From: Candidatus Bathyarchaeota archaeon
GTDB lineage: Archaea; Thermoproteota; CALKCG01; B24; JAGTQN01
DNA: 18,958 nt
NCBI GenBank assembly: GCA_018396395.1
Contig: JAGTQN010000022.1
Coordinates: 1 to 18,958 of the forward strand
Reading direction: 5' to 3'
Each line of letters begins with the position of its first letter. Positions within the stretch are counted from its first letter, which is position 1. A program made the translations under genes and the position numbers. The notes under the pieces were generated by a model. That model searched no databases, was not told the DNA's origin, and was given only the letters and a program-made list of their open reading frames with translations. Positions 1-5,990 of the stretch are shown piece by piece.

Positions 1-114
1 GTTATAGCTATATTATGTCCCGATAGCTCAAACCATGTAAAAGAATTGCCCTATCAATTGCAACGAAAACCTATTATGAATAAGCCACTTTCTAAGGGCT
101 TCGAGGAGCCACTC

Positions 115-174
115 GATGGAAACGACCTCCAATGCGGCTTCTCAAAGCCCCCTAAAAAATAACTTGACAGTATC
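115..174 (+). repeat. Left arm of long inverted repeat (partial MITE-like copy)
   Basis: This 60-base segment is the reverse complement of 905-963, with one single-base gap in a G run and two adjacent mismatches, so about 57 of 60 positions agree. It ends in the 17-mer AATAACTTGACAGTATC (158-174). That 17-mer recurs inverted at 905-921 and again, with one change, at 991-1007. This copy lacks the outer terminal repeat present in the right-hand unit, so it reads as a truncated copy. Together with the right arm it frames the single gene at 392-886. Confidence 0.85.
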
Positions 175-353
175 GATGACTCAGGATAGTTTGAAGATTT
201 CGAGCCTTAAAACATCGTAGATCGAGGATTTGCCTCAGTCCCGATAAAGAAAAATTAAATAGGATCCTTGTGATCATGGATCGAAGAGATCATTATATAT
301 TGTTATTAAGGAATGCTTTACGGAACGGATCTTTCAGATTTTTTAACAAGACC

Positions 354-362
354 TATATATTT
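354..362 (+). promoter_or_regulatory. TATA-like box for the gene at 392
   Basis: TATATATTT lies about 34 bases before the ATG at 392. Normal archaeal spacing would put the transcript start near 383-386, leaving a leader of under ten bases. A second box (TTATATATTG, about 292-301) could give a longer leader. Confidence 0.4.
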
Positions 363-380
363 GGATACTATTTAGTATTC
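363..380. promoter_or_regulatory. Inverted repeat between TATA box and start (possible operator)
   Basis: ATACT-ATTT-AGTAT is a perfect 5-bp dyad that extends outward by one G-T and one G-C pair. It sits between the TATA-like box and the ATG at 392, over the expected transcript start, where a repressor would block initiation. Operator function is inference. Confidence 0.35.
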
Positions 381-391
381 AAAGAAGTAGA

Positions 392-886
392 ATGGATCCG
401 ATCGCGAAGGATTTTAGTGAAAAATTGAAAGACATTACAGAGGACCCATTCCTTTCCCTTCTCCTTTCAGAGAGTCATCTTACCGAAAAACAATTACAAG
501 CCCTACTTATCGATCTATTTTTTTCAAAAAACTCAAAAAAAAGAATTACTTCTGAGGAAAAAGCTCAAATAATGCCTAAAAAATTAAAAAGGGGTGCTTA
601 TAATAGGATATTGACTCAGGGAAGGAGGAACATCATAAGGGCTTTCTTCACGATCTATTTACTCGGTTACCTTGAAATCATAGATCTTGAAGAAATGGAG
701 GCTCATATCGCCTTAGGAAAGAGGATAAGATCGTACGTAGAAACGTATCGAGAAGCCCTAGCCAGAGGCTTTTCTTCGGAAGAGGCTAAAAGGCTTCAAA
801 TGGTCTATAGGGAACTCATCGATAGAGTAAAAGTTTTAGCCAAACCGACTTCCCTTAAGGGAAGCTCCATCTCCCCAGATATGTGA
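392..886 (+). CDS. Conserved-looking archaeal protein of unknown function
   Basis: A 164-residue, apparently cytosolic and mostly helical protein whose family I cannot name with certainty. The middle (about residues 62-98) holds a basic segment, KKLKRGAYNRILTQGRRNI, followed by a hydrophobic helix ending in LLGYLEI. It resembles small uncharacterised archaeal proteins that share an Arg-rich motif leading into an LLGYLG-like helix; that resemblance is from memory and not verified. The C-terminal third is rich in Glu, Arg and Lys and could be coiled. No transposase, nuclease or metal-binding motif is visible. It is a lone gene, looks more A/T-rich than its neighbours, has a TATA-like box and dyad directly upstream, and is flanked by long inverted repeats. 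The palindrome TGTGATATCACA overlaps its stop codon. Acquisition by a mobile element is possible but unproven. Confidence 0.7.
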   Translation: MDPIAKDFSEKLKDITEDPFLSLLLSESHLTEKQLQALLIDLFFSKNSKKRITSEEKAQIMPKKLKRGAYNRILTQGRRNIIRAFFTIYLLGYLEIIDLEEMEAHIALGKRIRSYVETYREALARGFSSEEAKRLQMVYRELIDRVKVLAKPTSLKGSSISPDM

Positions 887-893
887 TATCACA
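882..893. repeat. 12-bp perfect palindrome overlapping the stop codon
   Basis: TGTGATATCACA includes the TGA stop (884-886) of the orphan gene and lies 11 bases before the right repeat unit. It could be a protein-binding dyad or part of a 3' end signal. With no loop it would be a poor RNA hairpin. Confidence 0.4.
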
Positions 894-904
894 CATCACA
901 AAAA

Positions 905-1007
905 GATACTGTCAAGTTATTTTTTAGGGGCTTTGAGAAGCCGCATTGGAGGAGGTTTCCATCAATTTATTAGTATTGGCCAGCAATACCAATAACTTAA
1001 CAGTATC
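905..1007. mobile_element. MITE-like element with 17-bp terminal inverted repeats
   Basis: The 103-base unit begins with GATACTGTCAAGTTATT (905-921) and ends with AATAACTTAACAGTATC (991-1007), inverted copies differing at one base. An inner part (905-963) is also the inverted partner of 115-174. On the minus strand an ATG at 963-961 begins a 12-codon stub (METSSNAASQSP) ended by TAA, as if a transposase start had been kept when the element lost its interior. No target-site duplication is evident, and no full-length parent or transposase lies in the window, so the element class is inferred from structure alone. Confidence 0.55.
973..989. repeat. Short dyad inside the MITE-like unit
   Basis: GTATTG (973-978) and CAATAC (984-989) form a 6-bp inverted repeat with a 5-base spacer. 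It lies within the loop that the 17-bp terminal repeats would close. Function unknown. Confidence 0.4.
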
Positions 1008-1015
1008 GGATACTG
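1001..1015. promoter_or_regulatory. 7-1-7 dyad upstream of the kinase promoter
   Basis: CAGTATC, G, GATACTG form a perfect 15-base dyad made from the right end of the MITE-like unit plus the bases just outside it. It is centred about 66 bases before the kinase TATA box. It could act as an operator or a transposase end-binding site; neither is shown. Confidence 0.35.
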
Positions 1016-1069
1016 ATAAGATAAAGGTTTTAGTTTCATAATAAACAACCAGCTTGAAGTTAGCCCATC

Positions 1070-1078
1070 TTATAAATA
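1070..1078 (+). promoter_or_regulatory. TATA box of the acid-sugar kinase operon
   Basis: TTATAAATA is centred about 28 bases before the ATG at 1102, the spacing expected when transcription starts at or next to the start codon. This supports a leaderless mRNA and decides against the in-frame ATG at 1054, which lies upstream of the box. Confidence 0.6.
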
Positions 1079-1101
1079 TCCCATGGAGGATACCCATCTT
1101 G

Positions 1102-2373
1102 ATGAGTAAAGGAAAAGGCGTCCTTATCATAGCAGACGATTACACAGGAGCCTGCGATACAGGTGCTCAGTTCAGTAGACATGGCCTTTCGACTGCCGTC
1201 ATTACGGATCCTTCCAAATTGAATCATGCCTTAAGAAGGTTTCAGGTCGTATCCTTTAATACCGAAACAAGAAATGCCCCTGAAAGGGAGGCGAGAAGGA
1301 AGGTTAGGGAGGTTCTTAAATTGGCGAAAAAGAATGGGGCTGGGATTGGAATCCTCTACAAAAAGATTGATTCGACCATAAGAGGCAATATTGGCGCAGA
1401 ACTCGATGCCATTATGGAAGATGGCTCTTACAGCCTATGCATCGTAGCACCAGCCTTTCCGGCGAAAGGAAGGACGACCTTAAGGGGCTCCCAGCTTTTA
1501 AAGGGCGTTCCAGTTGATAAAACAACCTTTTCCAAGGATCCTCTTAGCCCAGTTCGAGAATCCCATATTCCGACCTTATTAAGCCACTATACAAAACAAA
1601 GGATTGGATACATTAGCCTGGAAGTGGTAAGAAGGGGGCTAGAGACTTTAAAAGAGGAGTTCAAGGCTAGAGGGCATCAAGGCGAAAGGATAGTCGTAGT
1701 GGACGCCATAACCCAGAGGGATCTAGAAACCATTGCCCTTGCATCTAGCGCTTTGGACATAAGGCTCCTATGTGGTTCAGCTGGGCTTGCAGAGGAGATA
1801 CCCTATGCCTTTGGTCTTGCTAGACCGAAGCCGGCTTTGATTGTATCTGGTAGCCTTAACCCCGTATCCTTGAAGCAGATTAGGCATCTGAAAGAACAAC
1901 CGAGGACAGAGGTTTTGGAGGTTCTTTTCATAGAGAATCTTCAAAGGTTCAAACTAAAGCTTCTGGCGAAGGAAGGGGTCGAAGCTTTGCGGAGGAACCA
2001 TCACCTCATCGTAACGACCACTTCCAGCAATGGATCTATGGATTGTTCTGGAACGACTCCTAATTCCTTAGATACGGAACGGCGTAAGGGATGTGTCATC
2101 ATGAAATGCTTAGGATCCATAGTCGAGGAAATCCTAAGGCATCAAAAACCTTCGGGCCTCATACTTTCAGGTGGTGAAACAGCCTTCCAAGTCCTAAAGG
2201 CTCTTGGGGCCTCAGCCCTCATCCTCGATGGAGAGGTTGAGACGGGGATTCCCATAGGAAAGGTTTTAGGAGGAAGGTTCGAGGGACTAAAGGTCGTTGT
2301 GAAGGCTGGTGGTTTCGGACGGTCGGAAAGCCTAATGGAAGCTGTAAGACGTTTGGAGGAGGGGGCTTGGTGA
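1102..2373 (+). CDS. DUF1537 four-carbon acid sugar kinase
   Basis: An ATP-dependent kinase of the OtnK/DtnK (DUF1537) family; characterised members phosphorylate D-threonate, D-erythronate or 3-oxo-tetronates at C4. Starting at 1102 the protein has 423 residues, normal for the family. The N-terminal substrate domain opens with IIADDYTGACDTGAQF. The C-terminal nucleotide-binding domain shows a CGSAGLAEE segment, VSGSLNPVSLKQI, LILSGGETAFQVLKALG and a final VVKAGGFG loop. I chose 1102 over the in-frame ATG at 1054 because of the TATA box at 1070-1078, and because the family begins shortly before the ADD motif. Its stop is one base before the GTG of the PdxA homologue, so the two are co-transcribed. 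That pairing favours D-threonate or D-erythronate 4-kinase over 3-oxo-tetronate kinase. The exact substrate cannot be read from sequence. Confidence 0.9.
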   Translation: MSKGKGVLIIADDYTGACDTGAQFSRHGLSTAVITDPSKLNHALRRFQVVSFNTETRNAPEREARRKVREVLKLAKKNGAGIGILYKKIDSTIRGNIGAELDAIMEDGSYSLCIVAPAFPAKGRTTLRGSQLLKGVPVDKTTFSKDPLSPVRESHIPTLLSHYTKQRIGYISLEVVRRGLETLKEEFKARGHQGERIVVVDAITQRDLETIALASSALDIRLLCGSAGLAEEIPYAFGLARPKPALIVSGSLNPVSLKQIRHLKEQPRTEVLEVLFIENLQRFKLKLLAKEGVEALRRNHHLIVTTTSSNGSMDCSGTTPNSLDTERRKGCVIMKCLGSIVEEILRHQKPSGLILSGGETAFQVLKALGASALILDGEVETGIPIGKVLGGRFEGLKVVVKAGGFGRSESLMEAVRRLEEGAW

Positions 2374-2374
2374 C

Positions 2375-3424
2375 GTGAAACCCATCATCAGTATTACGAT
2401 GGGCGACCCCGCGGGAATCGGCCCTGAAATCGTTGCCAAGGCCCTTTCCCAACCCATCGTTTACGAGATATGCCACCCCATCATAATCGGAGATTCGACT
2501 GTTATGGAAATGGGGATTAGAGTTGCCAAACTCGGGCTTAGGATTAACTCCATAGAGAGATTAGAAGAAGCTCGATTTCTTTTCGGAACGATGGATGTCT
2601 TAGATCTTCATAATGTGGACGTCGAAAGCCTCGTTCTAGGGAAACCCCAAGCCATGGGTGGCAAGGCAAGCGTCGAATACGTGACTAAGGCTGTGGAACT
2701 AGCAATGGAAGGGAAGGTCCAAGCCATAGTCACGGCACCGATAAGCAAGGAAGCAATAAGAATGGCTGGCCTTCCATATACGGGGCATACAGAGCTTTTG
2801 GCGCATTTGACAGGAGTCAAGTCTGTTGCCATGATGCTCGTTACGGGTTCCTTAAGGGTCGTCCATGTTACGACCCATGTTCCTTTAAGTCAAGTACCGG
2901 ATCGAATAAAGATGCAAAGGGTTCTAGAGGTCATGATGCTTACGGATGAGGCTATGAAGGCCCTAGGGATTCAAAAACCTAGAATAGCCGTAGCCGGTTT
3001 AAACCCTCACGCAGGAGAAGGGGGACTTTTTGGTCGGGAGGAGCTGGAGGAAATAGTACCGGCCATAGAGGAGGGCCGCAGGCTCGGCTTGGAAGTTTCC
3101 GGGCCATTCCCACCGGACACCATTTTCGCAAGGGCCGCGGGTGGAGGTTTCGATGCTGTCATAGCCATGTATCATGATCAGGGGCATATCGCGGTTAAGC
3201 TTTTGGGATTCCAGTGGGACGAGAAAAAGAAGGGATGGACGAGAATATCGGGCGTGAATGTTACTCTAGGCCTTCCCTTCGTAAGGACGTCTGTAGACCA
3301 TGGAACTGCCTATGGCAAAGCGGGTAGACGGGAGGGGACTGCTGATCCTGGAAGTCTCCTAGAAGCCATCCAGCTCGCTGCAAAATTGGCTACGGGAAGG
3401 TTTTCAGAAATGGGGAGGATATGA
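2375..3424 (+). CDS. pdxA2: PdxA-family 4-phospho-threonate/erythronate dehydrogenase
   Basis: An NAD-dependent, metal-using dehydrogenase of the PdxA family. Paired with a DUF1537 kinase, family members (PdxA2) oxidise and decarboxylate 4-phospho-D-threonate to dihydroxyacetone phosphate. Classical PdxA uses 4-phosphohydroxy-L-threonine in vitamin B6 synthesis. The 349-residue length is typical. Visible motifs are ITMGDPAGIGPEI at the N terminus, APISKEA, TGHTELLA, NPHAGEGGLFG, and MYHDQGHIAVKLLGF near the C terminus. The three metal-binding histidines match E. coli PdxA in spacing: H168, H212 and H267. The start is GTG one base after the kinase stop, with a strong GGAGGAGGGG ribosome site (2356-2365) inside the end of the kinase gene. 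The operon partner makes sugar-acid catabolism more likely than B6 synthesis, and many archaea make B6 by the PdxS/PdxT route. Confidence 0.92.
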   Translation: MKPIISITMGDPAGIGPEIVAKALSQPIVYEICHPIIIGDSTVMEMGIRVAKLGLRINSIERLEEARFLFGTMDVLDLHNVDVESLVLGKPQAMGGKASVEYVTKAVELAMEGKVQAIVTAPISKEAIRMAGLPYTGHTELLAHLTGVKSVAMMLVTGSLRVVHVTTHVPLSQVPDRIKMQRVLEVMMLTDEAMKALGIQKPRIAVAGLNPHAGEGGLFGREELEEIVPAIEEGRRLGLEVSGPFPPDTIFARAAGGGFDAVIAMYHDQGHIAVKLLGFQWDEKKKGWTRISGVNVTLGLPFVRTSVDHGTAYGKAGRREGTADPGSLLEAIQLAAKLATGRFSEMGRI

Positions 3425-3539
3425 AAGATCTAAAAAAATGTTCTTAATTCCCAGAGTCACTATCTTATTCCATCATTGATTTAAAAAGGTTTCCGAATAA
3501 AAGAATAAATCAATTAAAAGAAAATAAAAAATATGATTT

Positions 3540-3573
3540 AAAAGATCTGCCAAGATGGGTAAGCAGGTCTTTT
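3540..3573 (+). terminator. Hairpin plus T-run, probable 3' end of the kinase-pdxA operon
   Basis: AAAAGATCTGC (3540-3550) pairs with GCAGGTCTTTT (3563-3573) over 11 positions with one U-G pair and a 12-base loop. The right arm ends in a T run. It lies 116 bases after the pdxA2 stop, in the gap before the convergent TRAM gene. A small structured RNA is an alternative; nothing else in the 263-base gap is recognisable. Confidence 0.45.
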
Positions 3574-3687
3574 CGATTCAATGAAAGATTTTTTGCTAGC
3601 TACAGGACAACCTTCAAAGCATTGTAGAAAGCCTTAGAAAAAACCTGCCTTCCCCTACCGAAGTATAAAGGCTTAAGAAGTTCTTCT

Positions 3688-3960
3688 CTAACCTTCCCTT
3701 CCTTCCTCAGAACCCGTTACGGGTGAGGCTATGGCGAAACGTCCCCTAACGGCGGTGATCCGAACCCTAAGGTTGTCGCCGACCTTGGCACCAGGTACGA
3801 AGACAATGAAGCCTTCTACCTTCGCTATTCCATCCCCGCGACTGCCGACGCTTTCGACCTTAACATCGTACTCCTTTCCTTCTTCGACTGGCACAGGTCG
3901 AGACGGCCTGAATTCAGATCGACCGAATCTTCGGGACCGGCCATATCCAGATCTTTCCAT
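3688..3960 (-). CDS. Small TRAM-domain RNA-binding protein
   Basis: A 90-residue protein with one TRAM domain, an OB-like beta-barrel that binds RNA. Single-TRAM proteins are common in archaea and some act as cold-responsive RNA chaperones (the TRAM0076 type). The first 25 residues form a basic, Arg/Gly/Ser-rich tail, MERSGYGRSRRFGRSEFRPS and onward, probably a flexible nucleic-acid-binding arm. The domain covers about residues 26-82, with the hallmark VEEGKEYDVKVESVGSRGDG, then GFIVFVPGAKVGD and VRITAVRGRFAIA. The ATG start is supported by a GGAGGT ribosome site (3973-3968) seven bases upstream. The gene is monocistronic, with its own TATA box near 4079-4090 and a leader of about 100 bases containing a hairpin. 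Identity as a TRAM protein is firm; the RNA targets are unknown. Confidence 0.92.
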   Translation of the reverse strand: MERSGYGRSRRFGRSEFRPSRPVPVEEGKEYDVKVESVGSRGDGIAKVEGFIVFVPGAKVGDNLRVRITAVRGRFAIASPVTGSEEGREG

Positions 3961-4004
3961 TTTTTTTACCTCCTTGTATTCCTGAAGAATAAGAAGGAGC
4001 TTTA

Positions 4005-4035
4005 GTACTGAAGCCTCGTCGGCTTCTTACAGTAC
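4005..4035 (-). promoter_or_regulatory. Hairpin in the leader of the TRAM gene
   Basis: On the plus strand GTACTGAAGCC (4005-4015), loop TCGTC, GGCTT (4021-4025), a four-base bulge and CAGTAC (4030-4035) form a two-part stem of 5 and 6 base pairs. In the minus-strand transcript it lies in the leader, about 45 bases before the start codon. It could be an RNA control element, for example for autoregulation by the RNA-binding product; that role is inference. Confidence 0.4.
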
Positions 4036-4078
4036 CTATAGCTACTTCCTACCCTCCAGGAACTAGATTCCCTATCTC

Positions 4079-4090
4079 CCTTATAAATAT
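4079..4090 (-). promoter_or_regulatory. TATA-like box of the TRAM gene
   Basis: On the minus strand this reads ATATTTATAAGG. Transcription would begin near 4058, giving a leader of about 100 bases, unusually long for this window and containing the hairpin at 4005-4035. Confidence 0.4.
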
Positions 4091-4166
4091 AGCCCTCACA
4101 AGCCCTTGCGATCTCTCACCGCATTAATGATAAAAATTTAAAATAGCCTTAGTGAGGAGAACAAAG

Positions 4167-4183
4167 GAATTTTCATAAAATTC
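4167..4183. promoter_or_regulatory. 7-3-7 dyad GAATTTT-CAT-AAAATTC
   Basis: A perfect 17-base dyad with a three-base centre lies between the divergent TRAM and larA-like genes. Its shape is that of a homodimer binding site. It has the same 7-3-7 geometry as the dyad at 5953-5969, though not the same sequence. Confidence 0.35.
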
Positions 4184-4254
4184 ACGCTATATTGAGAAAA
4201 AGGATCCAAAACCCAATACCAATTCCCTATCTATCTTCTTCCTTCGTTACATGA

Positions 4255-4276
4255 CCGTAAGTTAGGCTAATTACGG
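4255..4276. promoter_or_regulatory. 22-base near-perfect dyad upstream of larA-like gene
   Basis: CCGTAA (4255-4260) pairs with TTACGG (4271-4276). Just inside, TTAG (4262-4265) mirrors CTAA (4267-4270), leaving only a single extra G on the left. This is a plausible operator for the larA-like gene 85 bases downstream. Confidence 0.4.
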
Positions 4277-4280
4277 ATCT

Positions 4281-4306
4281 CAAGATAAATAAACAAGATA
4301 AATAAA
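4281..4306. repeat. 13-bp perfect tandem duplication
   Basis: CAAGATAAATAAA occurs twice with no spacer (4281-4293 and 4294-4306), followed by CATAAAATAAG. The A/T-rich tract would hold the TATA/BRE region of the larA-like gene; ATAAAATA at 4308-4315 is the likeliest box. Confidence 0.6.
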
Positions 4307-4321
4307 CATAAAATAAGTCGT

Positions 4322-4343
4322 AAGCTTAAGTGAGCTCAAGCTT
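4322..4343. promoter_or_regulatory. Dyad over the expected larA transcript start
   Basis: AAGCTTAAG (4322-4330) and CTCAAGCTT (4335-4343) form a 9-bp inverted repeat with one mismatch and a four-base centre. If the box at about 4308-4315 is the TATA element, the dyad covers the transcript start, an arrangement typical of repressor sites. Confidence 0.4.
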
Positions 4344-4361
4344 CAGAGATAGGGTGCTGGG

Positions 4362-5648
4362 ATGCCCATGAATTTTAATACCGTGAAGGTCCCTAGCCTT
4401 TTCTGGGAAGGGGGAAGGGAAGTTCCAATTCCCTTCCCCAATACTTGGGATGTAAGCTTATGTCCCATGGAGGGCTATAGGGATCAAGCCCTTAAAATTC
4501 AAGAGCTTCGGGAAGCTTTCTCGAAACCAATAGCCTCCCGAACTATTAGAAAGCTTGCGGAGGAACGCCAGGAGGCAGTAATCCTTTTTGATGATATTAC
4601 TAGGCCGACAAGGGCCAAAGAAATAGTCAAGCTTATTCTAGAAGAGCTTGCCCTAGGAGGCATAGGAAGGGATCATGTGAGACTTGTGGCTGCTTTGGGT
4701 GCCCATGGTTCTATGAATCGTCTTGATTTTGTTAAGAAACTTGGCGAAGACATCGTTGCCCACTATCCAGTTTATAATCATAATGCCTTCGGAGATCTCG
4801 AGGATCTTGGCTTTACAAGCCGAGGGACCCCTGTGAAAGTCAATGGAGAAGTAGCAGAATGTGATCTGAAGATAGGTGTCGGTCTTGTGGTGCCCCACCC
4901 TCAAGCTGGCTTTGGAGGGGGATCGAAGATCGTCCTTCCGGGAATTTCATCCCTGGAAACCATTGCCTTCAATCACTGGAGGGTTGGAGGCTATGCATCC
5001 GAAGCCAGGAGCGGTCAATCGAGGCTTCATCCTTCCATAGGCTGGTCCAAGGTTTCTGGAAACGTTATTCGCCTGGATATGGACGAGGCGGCCCAGATGG
5101 TTGGGCTAGATGTGAAGGTAGACGTTACGGTGAATGGTTTAGGGGAAACTACGGGGATATTCGTTGGCGATTTCCGCGAAGCCTTTAGGAAGGCTGTGGA
5201 GAAGGCGAGGAGAATCTATGGGACAAGGATGCTTCCGGAGCCTGACATCGTCGTAGCGAATACGTACTTCAAGGCAAATGAGGCAACCCTTGCCCTTTCC
5301 ATGGCTGTGGAAAATGTGAAGAAGGGAGGATCCGTTGTCCTTATAGCCAATGCGCCGGACGGACAAGTTACGCATTACCTTTATGGTAAATTCGGAAAGA
5401 GAAAATGGGGCTATGTGAGGCCTCCATCCACTTCCCTAGAAAAAGTAGGAAGGCTTATTATCTTTTCGGAATATCCCCTTAAGGACCCATTCCTTCCCAT
5501 AGCAGATCCTGAGGAGATGATCTGGATTCGGCATTGGAAAGATGTTCTTGAGGAGCTGAAGAATAGGCATGGGGAAAGAGCCAGGGTTGCTGTCTACCCA
5601 AATGCGGACGTCCAGAGACCCCTTGAGGAGCTTACTGGCACCTCTTAG
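4362..5648 (+). CDS. LarA-family nickel-pincer 2-hydroxyacid racemase/epimerase
   Basis: A homologue of lactate racemase LarA, which inverts the C2 hydroxyl of 2-hydroxy acids using a Ni-pincer (NPN) cofactor bound to a lysine. The 428 residues fit the family. The four key residues of L. plantarum LarA (H108, H174, K184, H200) have counterparts here: H115 in ALGAHGSM, H179 and K189 in VPHPQAGFGGGSK, and H205 in FNHW. The H-K spacing (10) and H-H spacing (26) are identical. FDDITRPT (residues 76-83) matches the N-terminal active-site loop. A functional enzyme is therefore expected, needing LarB/LarC/LarE-type cofactor synthesis that is not in this window. Characterised homologues act on lactate, malate, phenyllactate or gluconate, so the substrate here is open. 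The nearby threonate/erythronate genes suggest a four-carbon sugar acid. Start at 4362 or the in-frame ATG at 4368. Confidence 0.9.
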   Translation: MPMNFNTVKVPSLFWEGGREVPIPFPNTWDVSLCPMEGYRDQALKIQELREAFSKPIASRTIRKLAEERQEAVILFDDITRPTRAKEIVKLILEELALGGIGRDHVRLVAALGAHGSMNRLDFVKKLGEDIVAHYPVYNHNAFGDLEDLGFTSRGTPVKVNGEVAECDLKIGVGLVVPHPQAGFGGGSKIVLPGISSLETIAFNHWRVGGYASEARSGQSRLHPSIGWSKVSGNVIRLDMDEAAQMVGLDVKVDVTVNGLGETTGIFVGDFREAFRKAVEKARRIYGTRMLPEPDIVVANTYFKANEATLALSMAVENVKKGGSVVLIANAPDGQVTHYLYGKFGKRKWGYVRPPSTSLEKVGRLIIFSEYPLKDPFLPIADPEEMIWIRHWKDVLEELKNRHGERARVAVYPNADVQRPLEELTGTS

Positions 5649-5936
5649 AAAATCTAATCTAAGCTAAGTTGTTGTAAATTCAAAAGTTCTTTACCTAGCC
5701 TAAGGATCCACTTATCGTTTCAATGAAAAGCTGGGAAATGTCCCATCCAAATTCCTTTAGCATAGGGATCGAAGCTCCAAGAAACTAGAAACCAGTTCAA
5801 AGGTCCCAATATCGTTCCTTCCCTAAGGATCTCAAGTCTAAGCCAGAGGAACGCAGATCACACGAGACGGGAAGGATGTCGTTGATTATAATCACCCCCA
5901 AACCATCTCATTAGAAGCGGATTGAATCACACAAAC

Positions 5937-5946
5937 CTTATATCAT
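5937..5946 (+). promoter_or_regulatory. TATA-like box of the ABC exporter gene
   Basis: CTTATATCAT lies about 50 bases before the ATG at 5991. Transcription would begin near 5966-5970, at the right edge of the dyad at 5953-5969, leaving a leader of about 20-25 bases. Confidence 0.4.
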
Positions 5947-5952
5947 GGTCTT

Positions 5953-5969
5953 AGAAGCTCAAAGCTTCT
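5953..5969. promoter_or_regulatory. 7-3-7 dyad AGAAGCT-CAA-AGCTTCT at the exporter promoter
   Basis: A perfect 17-base dyad sits between the TATA-like box and the start codon, over the expected transcript start. A dimeric repressor bound here would block initiation. Many exporters are controlled by such local repressors, but no repressor gene lies beside this one. Confidence 0.45.
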
Positions 5970-5990
5970 GAAGAAGGTGTTCTAAACCCT

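Larger units (their letters stand above)
1..391. other. Gene-free region holding a repeat arm and promoter candidates
   Basis: No convincing gene is seen in these 391 bases. The stretch holds the left arm of a long inverted repeat (115-174), a direct repeat AGCCACT at 83-89 and 107-113, and two TATA-like boxes before the gene at 392 (about 293-301 and 354-362). A 34-codon ORF from the ATG at 117 runs through the repeat arm, but it looks like repeat-derived sequence rather than a gene. Confidence 0.5.
3961..4361. other. Divergent promoter region between TRAM and larA-like genes
   Basis: This gene-free stretch of 401 bases holds the structured leader and TATA box of the TRAM gene (minus strand) on its left side. 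On its right side it holds several dyads and a 13-bp tandem duplication upstream of the LarA homologue (plus strand). These are listed separately. No tRNA or additional small gene is recognisable. Confidence 0.6.
5649..5990. other. Gene-free region upstream of the ABC exporter
   Basis: These 342 bases show no gene. A small hairpin TGGGA-AATG-TCCCA lies at 5732-5745, possibly part of the larA-like transcript end. The right end carries the exporter promoter and a dyad, listed separately. Nothing else is recognisable. Confidence 0.5.

Noticed and set aside
117..221. 34-codon ORF METTSNAASQSP and onward in the left repeat arm
   Set aside because: It has no ribosome site, and the matching right-arm copy stops after 12 codons; better explained as repeat sequence.
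924..1130. Minus-strand 68-codon ORF across the right repeat arm
   Set aside because: It overlaps the kinase promoter and start on the other strand and is composed of repeat sequence; at most its tail is a transposase-start relic.
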